From: DASZPL01 sp035550315
GTDB lineage: Bacteria; Actinomycetota; Actinomycetes; JAFAQI01
DNA length: 34,154 nucleotides
Reading direction: 5' to 3'
NCBI GenBank assembly: GCA_035550315.1
Contig: DASZPL010000048.1
Location: forward strand, 1-34,154
Part shown: in pieces, positions 14,632-22,510 of the stretch
Layout of the letters: each line of letters starts with the position of its first letter
How positions within the stretch are numbered: position 1 is the stretch's first letter
Translations under genes and position numbers: made by a program
Notes under the pieces: generated by a model
Told to the model about the DNA's origin: nothing
Database searches by the model: none
What the model saw: the letters and a program-made list of their open reading frames with translations, nothing else

Positions 14632-15944
14632 CCACGCCGTACGAACCGCGTCCCGGCAACGACCGGCCGTTCTGGGACGTCGCGACCCAGACCATGGACC
14701 GCGGGCAGCTGCGCGAGCTACAGGAGCGGCGGCTGCGCGAGGCGATCGAGCGGGTGTTCAGCAAGCCGGTGCCGTTCTTCCGACGCAAGCTCGAGGCGGC
14801 CGGCATCACCGGGCCGGGTGACGTCACGTCGCTGGAGGGCCTCGACGCTGTGCCGGTCACGGTCAAGCAGGAACTGCGCGAGTCGGAAGCCGAGCACCCA
14901 CCGATCGGTGACTACCGCGCCACCGACCTGCGCGACAACGTGATGGTCGGGACGTCGACCGGCACGACCGGCACCCCGACGGTCGCGCTGTGGACCAAGC
15001 GTGACGTCGAGGTCGACTGCGAGGCGGGGGCTCGGATGTTCTGGGGCTCCGGGGTGCGGCCCGGGCACATCATCACGCACGCGCATCCGGCGTACCTCTA
15101 TGCGGGCGGGCCGCTGCAGACCATGGCCTACCAGCACTTCGGCGTGCTGTGCCTGTGGGTGCCGCCGCCGGACAGCGACGAGACCGCCGAGCAGGGGCTG
15201 CGGATGTGGCAGCGGATCACGCCCGACTTCCCGCTGATGGGCTTCTCGACCGGCACCTTCCTCACCCACGCCAAGCGGTTAGGGATCGCCCCCGAGGACG
15301 TCGGCCTCGACTTCTCGAAACTGCCGAACCTCGGCAGCACGCCCGGCGGTCCGCTCGGTTTGATGACGGCGGGCGCCGAGTGCTTCCCCTACCTCGGCGC
15401 GGCCTGCGCCAACCGGCTCGGCTCACACCTGGCCGAGGACTTCACCCACGTGCAAGCGCTGGGCGAGGACGGCAAGCCGGTGCCGGACGGCGAATGGGGC
15501 CGGCTCGTCGTCACGACGTTCGGCCGCGACAACTTCCTGATCCGCTACGACCTAGAAGAGGCCGCCAAGCTCGACGCGTCCGACTGCGGCTGCGGCGCGA
15601 CCCACAAGCGCGGCTGGTGGGGCGGCCGGTTCAAGGACCTGCTCGCGACGCAGGGCAAGAGCCTGATGCTCAACGACATCGACGCCGCCATCGGGTCGGT
15701 CGCCGCCGTCCGCACCGGCGGCCTGCAGTACGTCATCGTCCGGCCAACCGACACGACCGCCGACGAGCCGCTGCGGTTGCGGGTCGAGGTCGGCGAAGGG
15801 TACGACGGAGATCGCGGCGCCGTCCGGACCGCGCTCGTCGGCGCGTTCCAGGAGCGGCTCGGCGTCAAGGCCGAACCGGAGATCCTCGACCGCGACACGC
15901 TGCCGCGAGCGAGCTACAAGGCAACCCGGATCGTCGACGCCTGA
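14628..15944 (+). CDS. Phenylacetate-CoA ligase-like (PaaK family) AMP-forming ligase
   Basis: 438 residues, the size of PaaK-type ligases. The N-terminal segment FWDVATQTMDRGQLRELQ is the family opening. The phosphate loop is GTSTGTTGTPTVALW, around residues 107-121. Later segments include LGSTPGGPLGLM, GEWGRLVVTTFGRDNFLIRYDLEE and RGWWGGRFKDLLATQGKSLMLNDID, and the C-terminal subdomain ends with ASYKATRIVDA. Ligases of this family activate aryl or aryl-acetic acids to CoA thioesters via an acyl-AMP. It is the last gene of the hyuBA operon and overlaps the CoA-transferase by GTGA. In acetophenone-type pathways a carboxylase is followed by such a CoA ligase, which is suggestive here. The substrate is not known. 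Confidence 0.85.
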   Translation: MTTPYEPRPGNDRPFWDVATQTMDRGQLRELQERRLREAIERVFSKPVPFFRRKLEAAGITGPGDVTSLEGLDAVPVTVKQELRESEAEHPPIGDYRATDLRDNVMVGTSTGTTGTPTVALWTKRDVEVDCEAGARMFWGSGVRPGHIITHAHPAYLYAGGPLQTMAYQHFGVLCLWVPPPDSDETAEQGLRMWQRITPDFPLMGFSTGTFLTHAKRLGIAPEDVGLDFSKLPNLGSTPGGPLGLMTAGAECFPYLGAACANRLGSHLAEDFTHVQALGEDGKPVPDGEWGRLVVTTFGRDNFLIRYDLEEAAKLDASDCGCGATHKRGWWGGRFKDLLATQGKSLMLNDIDAAIGSVAAVRTGGLQYVIVRPTDTTADEPLRLRVEVGEGYDGDRGAVRTALVGAFQERLGVKAEPEILDRDTLPRASYKATRIVDA

Positions 15945-15951
15945 CAGACCA

Positions 15952-16356
15952 CTAGCGTCGGGTGCGAAGCCGACGATGCCGCAGCGGCCGGACCTCGGCA
16001 ATCCGGTCGTAGTCGCGATCGACGTGCACCACGCCGAGGTCGTGGTGCAGCGCCGTCACAGCGGTCAGCAGATCCGGGATCGGGACGCGATGCCACATCC
16101 CATGGTGACGGGCGAGATCGCCTTGCAGCTCGAGGGCGAGGCTCAGCAAGTTCGGCGGAACGTCGACAACCTCGAACGCACTCTGCAGCTGTTCGCTGGT
16201 CCGGTCGTAGTCCCGTGCCGACCGCGCTGAGTACAACTGCTCGAGCAGCCCGATCGGGCACAGGACCAAGTCACCGGCGAGTTCATCGAGCTGCCTCGCG
16301 ACGATCGGGTCCGCCGCTCGCACCACCGCGCTCTTGTCCAGGATCCAGCCGGTCAC
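15952..16356 (-). CDS. vapC: PIN-domain ribonuclease toxin, VapC type
   Basis: 134 residues, the size of VapC toxins. The PIN-domain acidic residues can be placed: Asp7 in ILDKSAVVR, Glu39 in PIGLLEQLYSARS, Asp95 in PIPDLLTAVTA, and Asp113/Asp115 in HVDRDYDRIAEV. These bind Mg2+ or Mn2+ and cut RNA, often tRNA or rRNA. The GTG start at 16356 overlaps the antitoxin stop (GTGA), the usual antitoxin-first arrangement. The gene converges with the PaaK-like ligase, with only 7 nt between stops. Its placement within a catabolic island looks accidental; such pairs are often mobile. Confidence 0.88.
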   Translation of the reverse strand: MTGWILDKSAVVRAADPIVARQLDELAGDLVLCPIGLLEQLYSARSARDYDRTSEQLQSAFEVVDVPPNLLSLALELQGDLARHHGMWHRVPIPDLLTAVTALHHDLGVVHVDRDYDRIAEVRPLRHRRLRTRR

Positions 16357-16577
16357 CGCCACATGTCCTCGGCGGCAAGGACGTCGAGATCGATGTGCGC
16401 CCCGAGCTGCTGCAGGCAATCGCGTTGCCGCTCCGCCCGCTCGGCGCGCTGCTGCTCCGCGTCGGCAAGTGCCCGTCGCAGCGCTTCCTCGACCGTGCCC
16501 TTCGTCGTCCCTGTGCCGAGCGCGCGCTTGGCGCGGGCCAGCAGGTCCTCGTCGATTTCGACCGTCGTCCGGCGCAT
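16353..16577 (-). CDS. vapB: VapB-type antitoxin (ribbon-helix-helix)
   Basis: 74 residues. The N-terminus RRTTVEIDEDLLARAKRALG is the beta strand and first helix of an Arc/MetJ-like DNA-binding domain, continued by TGTTKGTVEEALRRALAD. A charged helix follows (AEQQRAERAERQ) with a C-terminal tail, VLAAEDMWR, that would bind the toxin. VapB neutralises VapC and represses its own operon. The ATG at 16577 is preceded at 6 nt by TAATAT (minus strand), a leaderless promoter. It overlaps an AT-rich operator with inverted arms CATACATA and TATGTATG. Confidence 0.88.
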   Translation of the reverse strand: MRRTTVEIDEDLLARAKRALGTGTTKGTVEEALRRALADAEQQRAERAERQRDCLQQLGAHIDLDVLAAEDMWR

Positions 16578-16606
16578 GCATACATATTACGTGTTGAGTA
16601 TGTATG
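16578..16606 (-). promoter_or_regulatory. vapBC promoter/operator
   Basis: CATACATA (16579-16586) and TATGTATG (16599-16606) form a perfect 8-bp inverted repeat with a 12-nt spacer. The -10 TAATAT (16589 to 16584, minus strand) sits inside it, 6 nt before the ATG. This is the most AT-rich patch in the window. Autorepression by VapBC is the known pattern. Confidence 0.7.
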
Positions 16607-16638
16607 TGTTCGGTCCTTGCCACCGATCGCGCCAAGCA

Positions 16639-16652
16639 TGACGCTGATGTCA
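16639..16652. promoter_or_regulatory. TGACR-N4-TGTCA operator upstream of a secreted protein gene
   Basis: TGACGCTGATGTCA ends 13 bp before the ATG at 16666. The location close to the start implies repression of the plus-strand gene. It is about 60 bp from vapB and separate from the vapBC operator. Confidence 0.7.
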
Positions 16653-16665
16653 GGGATTGGCTGAG

Positions 16666-17871
16666 ATGAGGATGGGCGTGGTGATTGCCGGGCGGCTCCG
16701 GGTCGTCGTCATCGCCCTCGCCGTGGTCGCTGTCCTGGTGACCGCTGCGGGCAGCGCGCTGGCGATCAGCGGCGGCGGCTACCGCCCACCGAAGCAGGGA
16801 TGCAGCTGGACCGCCGACGACCACAGCAAGGAGCACAGCCGGCAGTCGCCGGGGTGCCACGACCTGCAGATGCTGGTGCGTGACGGGTTCGGCCACACCT
16901 ACCTGCAGGCCGGGACCAACACCACCGAGGAGGGGCAGAACGTCCACGCCGCCGACATCATGATCAGCCCCGACGGCACCGCGACGCCCACCGGCCGGAT
17001 CACCGGGACCGGCGTCGGCGTGCGGATCGACACGCGTTACCAGCCGATCCCGCCCGACCAGTGCGGCCTGTTCGACCTCGCGACCTACCCGATCGGCGTG
17101 CTCACCGGCGGCGACCACTGCGATCTGAACCCGGCGGCGTGGCGGCTGCCCACGGAGCTGCCGAAGATCACGCCGACGATCTCGCTCGGCAAGCTCGGCC
17201 TAGCCGCCCCGAGCCTCACCGACATCCGGCTCTACTTCGGCGCGGACGACGGCCTCGACTCCGGCGAGCACGACGAGCCGGACGGCAAACACGGCACCCG
17301 GCACTCGCAGATCGGCCCGTCCGACGGCGGCAGCGTCGTCGTCCACTGGCACCCGCTCGCCCTCACGCACTGGCTCGCGTCGCTCGTCAACGGGTCGTCC
17401 AGCACAGACCTGGCTCGGCTGGCGCACAACCCGCTACCCATCGCCGACGCCGGCTTCGGCGCCTGCGCAGACGGCATCTGCATCGCGGCCACCAGCAAGC
17501 AGCGCGACGCCTACCGCGGCGGCGGCGGCGCGGGACCCAGCCGCAATGTCTATGACTACGACGGCAAGGCCTGGGACCCGTACAACTGCAGTGGCCAGAG
17601 CACGCCGTCGGAGAAGCAGTGCCACGACAAGACCCACCGCAACGAAGACGCCTACCGGCAGGTCGAGGCGAAACACGTGCGGCTGCAGCCCGGTCTCCAG
17701 CTGTTCGAAGATCCCGACCCGAACGGCTCACCGCTGCTCCCGACGTACCCACTGCCGGCGGTCTACGTCGGCAGCTGCGGCCTCACGATCGGAGGCGGTC
17801 CTGTCACGCTGCCGAAGTCGCCGCTGACCAACCAGAGCGGGCAGCTCTCGCTGTCGCCCGCCCACTGCTGA
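16666..17871 (+). CDS. Cysteine-rich secreted or membrane-anchored protein, function unknown
   Basis: About 401 residues. An N-terminal hydrophobic segment (VVVIALAVVAVLVTAAGSALA) acts as signal peptide or anchor. The mature part has ten cysteines (for example GCSW, GCHDL, QCGLF, HCDLN, GACADGICIA, QCHDK, SCGLT and a C-terminal AHC), which suggests several disulfides in an extracytoplasmic protein. His/Asp-rich stretches such as DDHSKEHSRQSPGCHD and HDEPDGKHGTRHSQ could bind metal. No family is recognised with certainty. ATG at 16666 is used; TTG at 16657 and ATG at 16672 are alternatives. The operator 13 bp upstream links it to the CoA catabolic genes, so a role in binding or processing the external substrate is a reasonable guess. 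Confidence 0.75.
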   Translation: MRMGVVIAGRLRVVVIALAVVAVLVTAAGSALAISGGGYRPPKQGCSWTADDHSKEHSRQSPGCHDLQMLVRDGFGHTYLQAGTNTTEEGQNVHAADIMISPDGTATPTGRITGTGVGVRIDTRYQPIPPDQCGLFDLATYPIGVLTGGDHCDLNPAAWRLPTELPKITPTISLGKLGLAAPSLTDIRLYFGADDGLDSGEHDEPDGKHGTRHSQIGPSDGGSVVVHWHPLALTHWLASLVNGSSSTDLARLAHNPLPIADAGFGACADGICIAATSKQRDAYRGGGGAGPSRNVYDYDGKAWDPYNCSGQSTPSEKQCHDKTHRNEDAYRQVEAKHVRLQPGLQLFEDPDPNGSPLLPTYPLPAVYVGSCGLTIGGGPVTLPKSPLTNQSGQLSLSPAHC

Positions 17872-17896
17872 GCCGCACTCCAAGCACGCGCGACCC

Positions 17897-17910
17897 TGAC
17901 GTTCGTGTCA
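17897..17910. promoter_or_regulatory. TGACR-N4-TGTCA operator upstream of the acyl-CoA synthetase operon
   Basis: TGACGTTCGTGTCA ends 10 bp before the GTG at 17921. CAGACT (17909-17914), 6 nt before the GTG, could be the -10 of a leaderless transcript, in which case the operator would block the spacer region. Confidence 0.75.
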
Positions 17911-17920
17911 GACTCGCGGG

Positions 17921-20053
17921 GTGCCCACGAGCCGTGACGTGACGGGTCGGCCAACCGAGCTGCGGTCGGTCGATCTCGATCGGTTCTTCACGCCCCGCAC
18001 CATCGCCGTGATCGGCGCCAGCGACACGCCGCACCGGCCGAACACCGCGATGTGGAAGAAGATTCGCGCCAAGGCCAAGGCCATCGGCGCCACCATCTAT
18101 CCGGTCAACCCGAATCGGGAGACGGTCGACGGCGAGCCGTGCTACTGCTCGATCGCGAACGTCCCTGCCGACGAGCTCGACCTCGTGGTCATCCTGGTCG
18201 GCGACCCGCTCGCCACGCTGCCGGACGTGCTCGCCCGGAAGGCGAAGTTCGCCGTGGTGTTCGCGGCCGACTTCGCCGAGACCGGCGAGAGCGGCCGGGC
18301 CCGGCAGGACCAGCTCGAGGCGATGCTGGCCGCGAGCGACACCCGGTTGCTCGGCCCCAACACCAACCTGAACGCGTTCGAACTGTTCCGCGACGACCTG
18401 CCCGGGAACGCGATCGCGCTGGTCACCCAGTCCGGCCATCAGGGCCGGCCGGTGTTTCAGGGTCAAGAGCTCGGCATCCGGCTCTCGCACTGGGCGCCGA
18501 CCGGCAACGAAGCCGATTTGGAGTTCGCCGACTTCGCGTCCTACTACGCCGAGCAGCCACAGGTGGGCGCGATCGCGGCGTACATCGAGGGTTTCAAGGA
18601 CGGACGGTCGCTGCAGCTCGCGCTCGACCGTTGCGCACAGCGCCAAGTGCCGGTCGTCATGGTGAAGGTCGGCCGCACCGAGTCGGGGTCGTCGATGGCC
18701 CAGGCGCACACCGGCCATCTGACCGGCGCCGACGCGGTGGTCGACGCGGTGTTCCGGCAGTACGGCGTCAACCGGGTCGACGGGCTCGACGAGCTGCTCG
18801 ACGTCTCCGCCGCACTCGCCCGCACCTCGCCGCCCGCCGGCGACGGCGTGTGTATCTACTCCATCTCCGGCGGCACCGGTGCGCACATGGCCGACCTGGT
18901 CAGCGCCGCCGGACTGCGGCTCGCCGAGCTCTCACCGGCGACGCAGACGCGGCTGCGCGAATTGATTCCCGGCTATCTGCGGGTCTCCAACCCGGTCGAC
19001 TCCGGTGGCGGCGCGTCGGCCGACGAGCGCGGCAAGCTGATCCTCGACGCGATCCTCGCCGACCCGGATGTCGCGATGCTGGTCGTGCCGCTCACCGGCG
19101 TCACCAGCATGGGCAACCGCATCGCCAAGGACCTCGTCACCAAGGCCGCCGAGCACGACAAGCCGGTATGGGTCATCTGGGGCTCGCCGGTCGGCAACGA
19201 GCCGGCGTACACCGACATCCTGCTGCCGTCCGGGCTGCCGGTGTTTCGGACGTTCGGCAACTGCGTGCGGGCGCTGCGGGGGTGGTTCGACACGGCGGAG
19301 CTGCACGCCCGGCACAACTCGCCGTTCACGACGCTGCCAGCCGAGCCGCTGCCGGCCGCGACCACGGCCCGCGAGCTGTTGCGGTCACATGCCAGCGCCC
19401 CGCTCTCGGAGGTCGAAAGCAAGCAACTGCTGGCGGCGTACGGCGTGCCGGTCACCGAGGACGTCGTCGTCGACAGCGCGACCGAGGCGGTGAAGGCGGC
19501 CGGCCGGCTCGACGGGCCTGCGGTGTTGAAGATCAACGCCCGGGAGATCGCGCACAAGAGCGACCTCGGCCTGGTGCGGCTCGGGCTGACATCGCCGGCC
19601 GAGATCGAGGCGGCCTACCACGAGATCCTCGCGGCGGCCGCTGCCGCGGCTCCTGAAGCAACCCTGGACGGCGTCATCGTCAGCCCGATGCACACCGGCG
19701 GGGTCGAGACCGTCGTCGGGGTCAGCCAGGATCCGTTGTTCGGCCCGGTCTTGATGGTCGGCATCGGTGGCTTCTTCATCGAGGTGCTCGGCGACGTGAG
19801 CCACCGGGTGCCGCCGTTCGACGCCGCCGAAGCCCGCCGCGCGATCGGAGAGCTCAAAGGCGCGAAGCTGCTCGCCGGTGTGCGCGGCGCGCCGGCCGTC
19901 GACGTCGACGCCCTCGTCGACGTGATGCTGAAAGTGCAGCGGCTGGCGCTCGACACCGCCGACGACCTCGCCGAGCTCGACATCAACCCCCTACTGGTGC
20001 AACCGTCCGGCGCGATCGCCCTCGACGCGCTCGCGATACCCACGAGGAAGTGA
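17921..20053 (+). CDS. NDP-forming acyl-CoA synthetase (acetate-CoA ligase, ADP-forming family), fused alpha-beta
   Basis: 710 residues. The N-terminal CoA-binding Rossmann domain starts FFTPRTIAVIGASDTP. A succinyl-CoA-ligase-like domain follows with LLGPNTNLNAF and VTQSGHQGRP. The phosphohistidine-type segment is AQAHTGHLTGADAVVDAVFRQ. The C-terminal part is an ATP-grasp domain (GRLDGPAVLKINAREIAHKSDLG, then DPLFGPVLMVGIGGFFIEVL). These enzymes join a carboxylate to CoA with NTP through phosphoryl intermediates, reversibly. The family also includes acyltransferase-like and poorly characterised members. GTG at 17921 is 10 bp after the operator. First gene of a five-gene operon in which four of the junctions overlap or nearly abut. 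The substrate is unknown. Confidence 0.87.
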   Translation: MPTSRDVTGRPTELRSVDLDRFFTPRTIAVIGASDTPHRPNTAMWKKIRAKAKAIGATIYPVNPNRETVDGEPCYCSIANVPADELDLVVILVGDPLATLPDVLARKAKFAVVFAADFAETGESGRARQDQLEAMLAASDTRLLGPNTNLNAFELFRDDLPGNAIALVTQSGHQGRPVFQGQELGIRLSHWAPTGNEADLEFADFASYYAEQPQVGAIAAYIEGFKDGRSLQLALDRCAQRQVPVVMVKVGRTESGSSMAQAHTGHLTGADAVVDAVFRQYGVNRVDGLDELLDVSAALARTSPPAGDGVCIYSISGGTGAHMADLVSAAGLRLAELSPATQTRLRELIPGYLRVSNPVDSGGGASADERGKLILDAILADPDVAMLVVPLTGVTSMGNRIAKDLVTKAAEHDKPVWVIWGSPVGNEPAYTDILLPSGLPVFRTFGNCVRALRGWFDTAELHARHNSPFTTLPAEPLPAATTARELLRSHASAPLSEVESKQLLAAYGVPVTEDVVVDSATEAVKAAGRLDGPAVLKINAREIAHKSDLGLVRLGLTSPAEIEAAYHEILAAAAAAAPEATLDGVIVSPMHTGGVETVVGVSQDPLFGPVLMVGIGGFFIEVLGDVSHRVPPFDAAEARRAIGELKGAKLLAGVRGAPAVDVDALVDVMLKVQRLALDTADDLAELDINPLLVQPSGAIALDALAIPTRK

Positions 20054-20892
20054 CCTTGGCCGCCGATCCGGGACAGAACGAAGAGCCAGAGCTGCTGCGC
20101 GAGCTGCGCGATGGCGTTCTCAGGCTCACCATCAACCGCGCCGCGGCCGGCAACGCGCTGACCACGACGCTGCGCGACCAGCTGCCGGTCGAGTTCGAGC
20201 AGGCCAGTGCCGACCTCGCCGTGCGCGCCGTCGTCCTCACCGGCGCCGGCCAGAAGCAGTTCTGCACCGGCGCCGACCTGCGGTCGCGGCCGGCCGCGCC
20301 GACGCGTCCCGAGGGTGCACCGGACCGCTCGCCGGGTGACGTGTCGCGGATGATTCGCGGCGGCTGGCAACGGCTGATCGGCTCGATCCTCGACTGCGAG
20401 AAGCCGGTGATCGCCGCCGTCAACGGCACGGCGGCCGGCGGCGGCATGCACCTCGCGCTGGCCTGCGACCTGGTCATCGCCAGCGACAACGCAAAGTTCG
20501 TCGAGGTCTTCATCCGGCGGGGCATCGCGCCCGACGCCGGCGGCGCCTACCTGCTGTCCCGGCTGATCGGGCCGCAACGCGCAAAGGAACTGATGTTCTT
20601 CGGCGACGACGTGCCGGCCGCGCGCGCCCTCGAGCTCGGCCTGGTGAACCGCGTCGTACCGGCCGACGAACTGCAAGCGGTCACCGCGGAGCTTGCGGGG
20701 CGGCTCGCGAGCGGCCCGACCAAGGCGCTGTGGGTCACCAAGTGGCTGGTCAACCGGGCGATGGACGGCGACCGGCAGACCTCGCTGGTCGAAGAGGCAT
20801 GGGGACAGGAACTGGTCAACGCCAGCCTGGACGCGCGCGAGGGGGTCGCGGCGTTCGTGGAGCGGCGGTCGCCGGAGTTCCGCGGGTGGTAG
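20050..20892 (+). CDS. Enoyl-CoA hydratase/isomerase (crotonase) family protein
   Basis: 280 residues. Motifs are VLRLTINRAAAGNALT, VVLTGAGQKQFCTGADL, AAGGGMHLALACD and GIAPDAGGAYLLSRLIG. As in the crotonase at 5178, the first catalytic Glu position is His and the second region reads PDAGG with Asp, so double-bond isomerisation or another crotonase reaction is as likely as hydration. The two paralogues share a long stretch around DAGGAYLL and RAKEL/KAKEL. GTG at 20050 overlaps the synthetase stop (GTGA); TTG at 20056 after GAGGAAG is an alternative. It lies next to the Ltp2-like aldolase, whose substrate would be the beta-hydroxyacyl-CoA made by a hydratase. Confidence 0.85.
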   Translation: MTLAADPGQNEEPELLRELRDGVLRLTINRAAAGNALTTTLRDQLPVEFEQASADLAVRAVVLTGAGQKQFCTGADLRSRPAAPTRPEGAPDRSPGDVSRMIRGGWQRLIGSILDCEKPVIAAVNGTAAGGGMHLALACDLVIASDNAKFVEVFIRRGIAPDAGGAYLLSRLIGPQRAKELMFFGDDVPAARALELGLVNRVVPADELQAVTAELAGRLASGPTKALWVTKWLVNRAMDGDRQTSLVEEAWGQELVNASLDAREGVAAFVERRSPEFRGW

Positions 20893-20903
20893 CAGGGGGC
20901 GCC

Positions 20904-22070
20904 GTGCGGGCGCCGCTGCGCGACGCCACCGCCATCGTCGGCATCGGGCAGAGCGCGTTCGCCAAGCAGCTGCCCGGCTCCGAGCTGTCGCTCGGGCTGA
21001 CCGCCGCGATGGCGGCGCTCGACGACGCCGGCATCACGCCGGACGAGGTCGACGGCCTGGCGTCGTACACGATGGAGCGCGACATCGAAGTCGAGGTCGC
21101 GCGCTCCCTCGGGCTGGGCAACGTCGGGTGGTGGGCCCAGGTCGGGTACGGCGGCGGCGCCGGTTGCGGTGTCGTCGGCCAGGCCGCAATGGCCGTAGTC
21201 ACCGGGCAGGCGAACGTCGTGCTCGCCTGGCGCGCGCGCAAGCGCGGGTCCGCGGCCAGTCGGCCCTGGGCGCAGGTCGGCGACCGGATCCCGGGCGCGC
21301 CGCAGTGGACCCGCCCGGTCGGGCTGCTGCGCCCGGTCGACGAGATCGCCATGCTGACCCGTCGCTACATGCACGAGTACGGTGCGACCCGCGACCATCT
21401 CGCCAACGTCGCGCTGGCGGCGCGGGCGCACGCCAACCGCAATCCGGTGGCGACGATGTATGAGCGGAAGCTGACCCGCGAGGACTACCTGGCGGCCCGC
21501 TGGATCAGCGAGCCGCTCTGTCTGTTCGACAACTGCCTCGAGACCGACGGTGCGGTCGCGGCGGTCATCGTCTCTGCTGAACGTGCCCGGGACTTGCGGC
21601 AGCAGCCGGCGTATATCCATGCGTTCGGGCAGGGCCTCAATGCGCAGCACCAGACGATGACCAACTACTTCCGGGACGACCCGCTGGAGGGCCCGGGCTG
21701 GGCTTGCGCCGAGGTGTTGTGGCGCGGCGCGGCGGTCGGGCCGGACGACGTCGACGTCGCGCAGCTCTACGACGCGTTCAGCCCGCTGGTGCCGCTCTCG
21801 CTGGAGGCCTACGGATTCTGTAAGCGCGGCGAGGGCGGACCGTTCACCGACGACGGCGCGATCGAGCTCGGCGGCCGGCTGCCGGTGAACACCTCCGGGG
21901 CGGGCATGAGCGAGGCCTACGTGCACGGCTTCAACCTGATCGCCGAGGCGGTGCGGCAGGTGCGCGGCACCTCGACCGCGCAGGTGCCGGACGCGAAGGT
22001 GTCGCTCGTGACCTCCGGCGAGGGTGTGCCCACGTCGGCGTTGTTAATGGTGAAGGAACCGATCCAATGA
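20904..22070 (+). CDS. Ltp2-like thiolase-fold aldolase (nonspecific lipid-transfer protein family)
   Basis: 388 residues with thiolase fold but without the thiolase machinery. The nucleophile region reads GYGGGAGCGVVG with no Cys at the active position. The H-D-C-F motif is LYDAF, and the G-H-P-I-G loop is GAGMSEAYVHGFN. In Ltp2, the aldolase that cleaves the sterol side chain from 17-hydroxy-pregnene-carboxyl-CoA, two tyrosines about 50 residues apart take over catalysis. Here Tyr289 (LYDAF) and Tyr339 (SEAYVHG) fit. Ltp2 works as a complex with a DUF35 protein, and the next gene is exactly that, overlapping by ATGA. Start GTG 20904 has AGGGGG just upstream; GTG 20886 is an alternative. Expected reaction: retro-aldol cleavage of a beta-hydroxyacyl-CoA. 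Confidence 0.85.
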   Translation: MRAPLRDATAIVGIGQSAFAKQLPGSELSLGLTAAMAALDDAGITPDEVDGLASYTMERDIEVEVARSLGLGNVGWWAQVGYGGGAGCGVVGQAAMAVVTGQANVVLAWRARKRGSAASRPWAQVGDRIPGAPQWTRPVGLLRPVDEIAMLTRRYMHEYGATRDHLANVALAARAHANRNPVATMYERKLTREDYLAARWISEPLCLFDNCLETDGAVAAVIVSAERARDLRQQPAYIHAFGQGLNAQHQTMTNYFRDDPLEGPGWACAEVLWRGAAVGPDDVDVAQLYDAFSPLVPLSLEAYGFCKRGEGGPFTDDGAIELGGRLPVNTSGAGMSEAYVHGFNLIAEAVRQVRGTSTAQVPDAKVSLVTSGEGVPTSALLMVKEPIQ

Positions 22071-22510
22071 TCGAAGGACCACCGCTGCCGCTGCTCGACG
22101 AGGACACCGGCGAGTTCTGGACCGCCGCGGCCGCCGGCCGGTTGGTGATCCAGGCCTGCGGCGGCTGCGGCCGGTTGCGCCACCCGCCCCGGCCGATGTG
22201 CCCGTGGTGCCGGTCCACCGAAGCGACGTGGCAGGAGACCTCCGGGCGTGGGCGCATCTGGTCGTACGTCGTCCCGCACCCACCCGTGCTGCCCGCGTTC
22301 GCGCCGTTCGCGCCGTACAACGTCTGCATCGTCGAGCTTGACGAAGCCCCCGGCATCCGGATCGTCGGCAACCTGGTCGACTCGCCGGGCGCCGCGATCA
22401 ACTCGGTCGACCCGGCGACGATCCGTATCGGCGGGCCCGTGCGGATCGTGTTCGACCGGGTCGCCGACGACGTGGGGCTCCCCCGCTTCGTCCGAGAGGG
22501 CAGCGAGTGA
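22067..22510 (+). CDS. DUF35 zinc-ribbon/OB-fold protein, aldolase partner (ChsH2-DUF35-like)
   Basis: 147 residues. It starts with a helix (DEDTGEFWTAAAAGRLVIQ), then a zinc ribbon (Cys31, Cys34, Cys45, Cys48) and an OB-like barrel (GRGRIWSYVVPHPPVLPAF, NVCIVELDEAPGIRIVGNLV). DUF35 proteins bind acyl-CoA and complete the active complex of a neighbouring thiolase-fold enzyme. Position directly after the Ltp2-like gene with ATGA overlap supports a 1:1 aldolase complex. It is a stand-alone domain, whereas ChsH2 in mycobacteria joins DUF35 to a MaoC-like hydratase. Its stop overlaps the next gene by GTGA. Confidence 0.88.
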   Translation: MIEGPPLPLLDEDTGEFWTAAAAGRLVIQACGGCGRLRHPPRPMCPWCRSTEATWQETSGRGRIWSYVVPHPPVLPAFAPFAPYNVCIVELDEAPGIRIVGNLVDSPGAAINSVDPATIRIGGPVRIVFDRVADDVGLPRFVREGSE

